DNA of 6,366 bases, from positions 1 to 6,366 of the forward strand of contig QMLA01000065.1 of assembly GCA_003646585.1 (NCBI GenBank), read 5' to 3'. Both the position numbers and the translations under genes were made by a program. Source of the DNA: Deltaproteobacteria bacterium. GTDB lineage: Bacteria; Desulfobacterota; B13-G15. Shown one piece after another: positions 5,632 to 6,366 of the stretch (position 1 is its first letter; each line of letters begins with the position of its first letter). The notes beneath the pieces were generated by a model. It was not told the origin of the DNA. It did not search any database and saw nothing but the letters and a program-made list of their open reading frames with translations.

Positions 5632-6366
5632 ATGGAGCTGACGATACTCGGTTCGGGCACAGGGGTTCCCTCCCTCAGGAGGGGGGCACCGGGAGCATTG
5701 CTAAAGGTCGAGGGCAAAACCCTCCTCATAGACATTGGTTCGGGGACCTTGCAAAAAATGCTTCGGTGCGGGGTCACTTACCTTGATCTTGATGCCATCA
5801 TCCTCACCCACCTTCACCCCGATCACGTTTCGGATCTTTTGGCCTTCTTTTTCGCCTGCAGATACAGCCTTGCCCCACGAACGAAGGAACTTTTTGTCCT
5901 TGGGGGCAAAGGGTTCAGGGAATATTACGAAACCCTGAGGCAACTTTACGGCCACTGGGTCAAGGCCGACACTTACAGGCTCCATCTGCAGGAGGCCCCC
6001 CATGGAAAGAGGACCGTGGCCGGTATAGCCCTTACCACCTTCCCCCTTGAACACACAAGGGCAAGCATAGGATTGAGGATCGAAGAAGGGGAAAAGGTCC
6101 TGGCCTACTCGGGGGATACGGATTACTGCCCCCAGGTGGTTGAGATGGCAAGGGGAGCGGATCTGCTGGTACTTGAGTGCTCCTTTCCCGATGACCGAAA
6201 GGTAAAGGGACACTTGACCCCGAGTCTGGCCGGTCGCATCGCCAGAGAGGCCGGGGCAAAAAGGCTTCTGCTGACCCACCTGTATCCTCCTTGCGATGAA
6301 AGGGACATCCTTGCAGAATGCAGGAGGGAATTCGAAGGCGAGGTGCGGGTGGCAGAGGACATGACG
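5632..6366 (+). CDS. RNase Z-like metallo-beta-lactamase-fold hydrolase (3' end off the window)
   Basis: The reading frame is open from ATG 5632 to the right edge, giving 245 residues with no stop. It begins with the typical MELTILGSGTGVPS and carries THLHPDH (59-65; H60, H62, D64, H65), H141 in LEHTRASIGLRI, SGDT (160-163, D162), LECSF (181-185), KGHLTPSLA (192-200, H194) and LTHLYP (214-219, H216). The metal-ligand set therefore looks complete and the gene is nearly full length. It belongs to the RNase Z/ElaC superfamily (COG1234-like). However, H141 to D162 spans only 21 residues, against about 70 in B. subtilis RNase Z, where the tRNA-binding flexible arm is inserted. The GLPGLL stretch after the HxHxDH motif is also missing. 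A true tRNase Z role is therefore unlikely; a phosphodiesterase or other hydrolase is more probable. A good Shine-Dalgarno (AAGGG) precedes the start. Confidence 0.88.
   Translation, partial: MELTILGSGTGVPSLRRGAPGALLKVEGKTLLIDIGSGTLQKMLRCGVTYLDLDAIILTHLHPDHVSDLLAFFFACRYSLAPRTKELFVLGGKGFREYYETLRQLYGHWVKADTYRLHLQEAPHGKRTVAGIALTTFPLEHTRASIGLRIEEGEKVLAYSGDTDYCPQVVEMARGADLLVLECSFPDDRKVKGHLTPSLAGRIAREAGAKRLLLTHLYPPCDERDILAECRREFEGEVRVAEDMT

Noticed and set aside
5701..6279. Minus-strand open frame of 192 codons
   Set aside because: Antisense to the RNase Z-like gene; no domain pattern.

Overview
The window holds six protein-coding genes, two of them cut by its edges. It has no rRNA, tRNA, insertion sequence or CRISPR array that I can see. 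GC content looks mid-50s by eye, genes are tightly packed, and both convergent and divergent pairs occur. A SecD with an export-type N-terminus, a cluster-binding RlmD and a GAF-Fis regulator suggest a Gram-negative bacterium. A Desulfobacterota-like (deltaproteobacterial) host is my best guess, made from the flavour of the metal-transporter proteins alone and held weakly.

Left part (1-1827, minus strand): the 5' two-fifths or so of secD runs off the left edge. A 309-base non-coding gap with two neighbouring inverted repeats separates it from an upstream gene for a metallo-beta-lactamase-fold protein. That protein belongs to the family annotated as dihydropterin-ribofuranosylaminobenzene-phosphate synthase (COG1237) and has a likely signal peptide.

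Middle (1937-3232, plus strand): rlmD, the 23S rRNA m5U1939 methyltransferase, with its Fe-S cysteines and catalytic residues intact. It is divergent from the metallo-beta-lactamase gene across 109 bases and convergent, with a 4-base overlap, with the transporter operon.

Right part (3229-5580, minus strand): an apparent operon that reads, in transcription order, GAF-Fis regulator, ABC ATPase and ABC permease of the Zn/Mn (ZnuC/ZnuB-like) type. The ATPase and permease overlap by 4 bases (GTGA). No metal-binding periplasmic protein is encoded in the window. Divergent from the regulator is a plus-strand gene for an RNase Z-like metallo-beta-lactamase protein that lacks the tRNA-binding arm. It runs off the right edge. 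The 51 bases between these two genes appear to carry overlapping divergent promoters that share one TATAAT region, plus a 10-base palindrome.

Most of the content is recognisable housekeeping and transport. The parts that deserve a second look are the regulator-transporter operon, the shared divergent promoter, the probable export of the COG1237 protein, and the small palindromes in the intergenic gaps. I did not find convincing evidence for an entirely new system.
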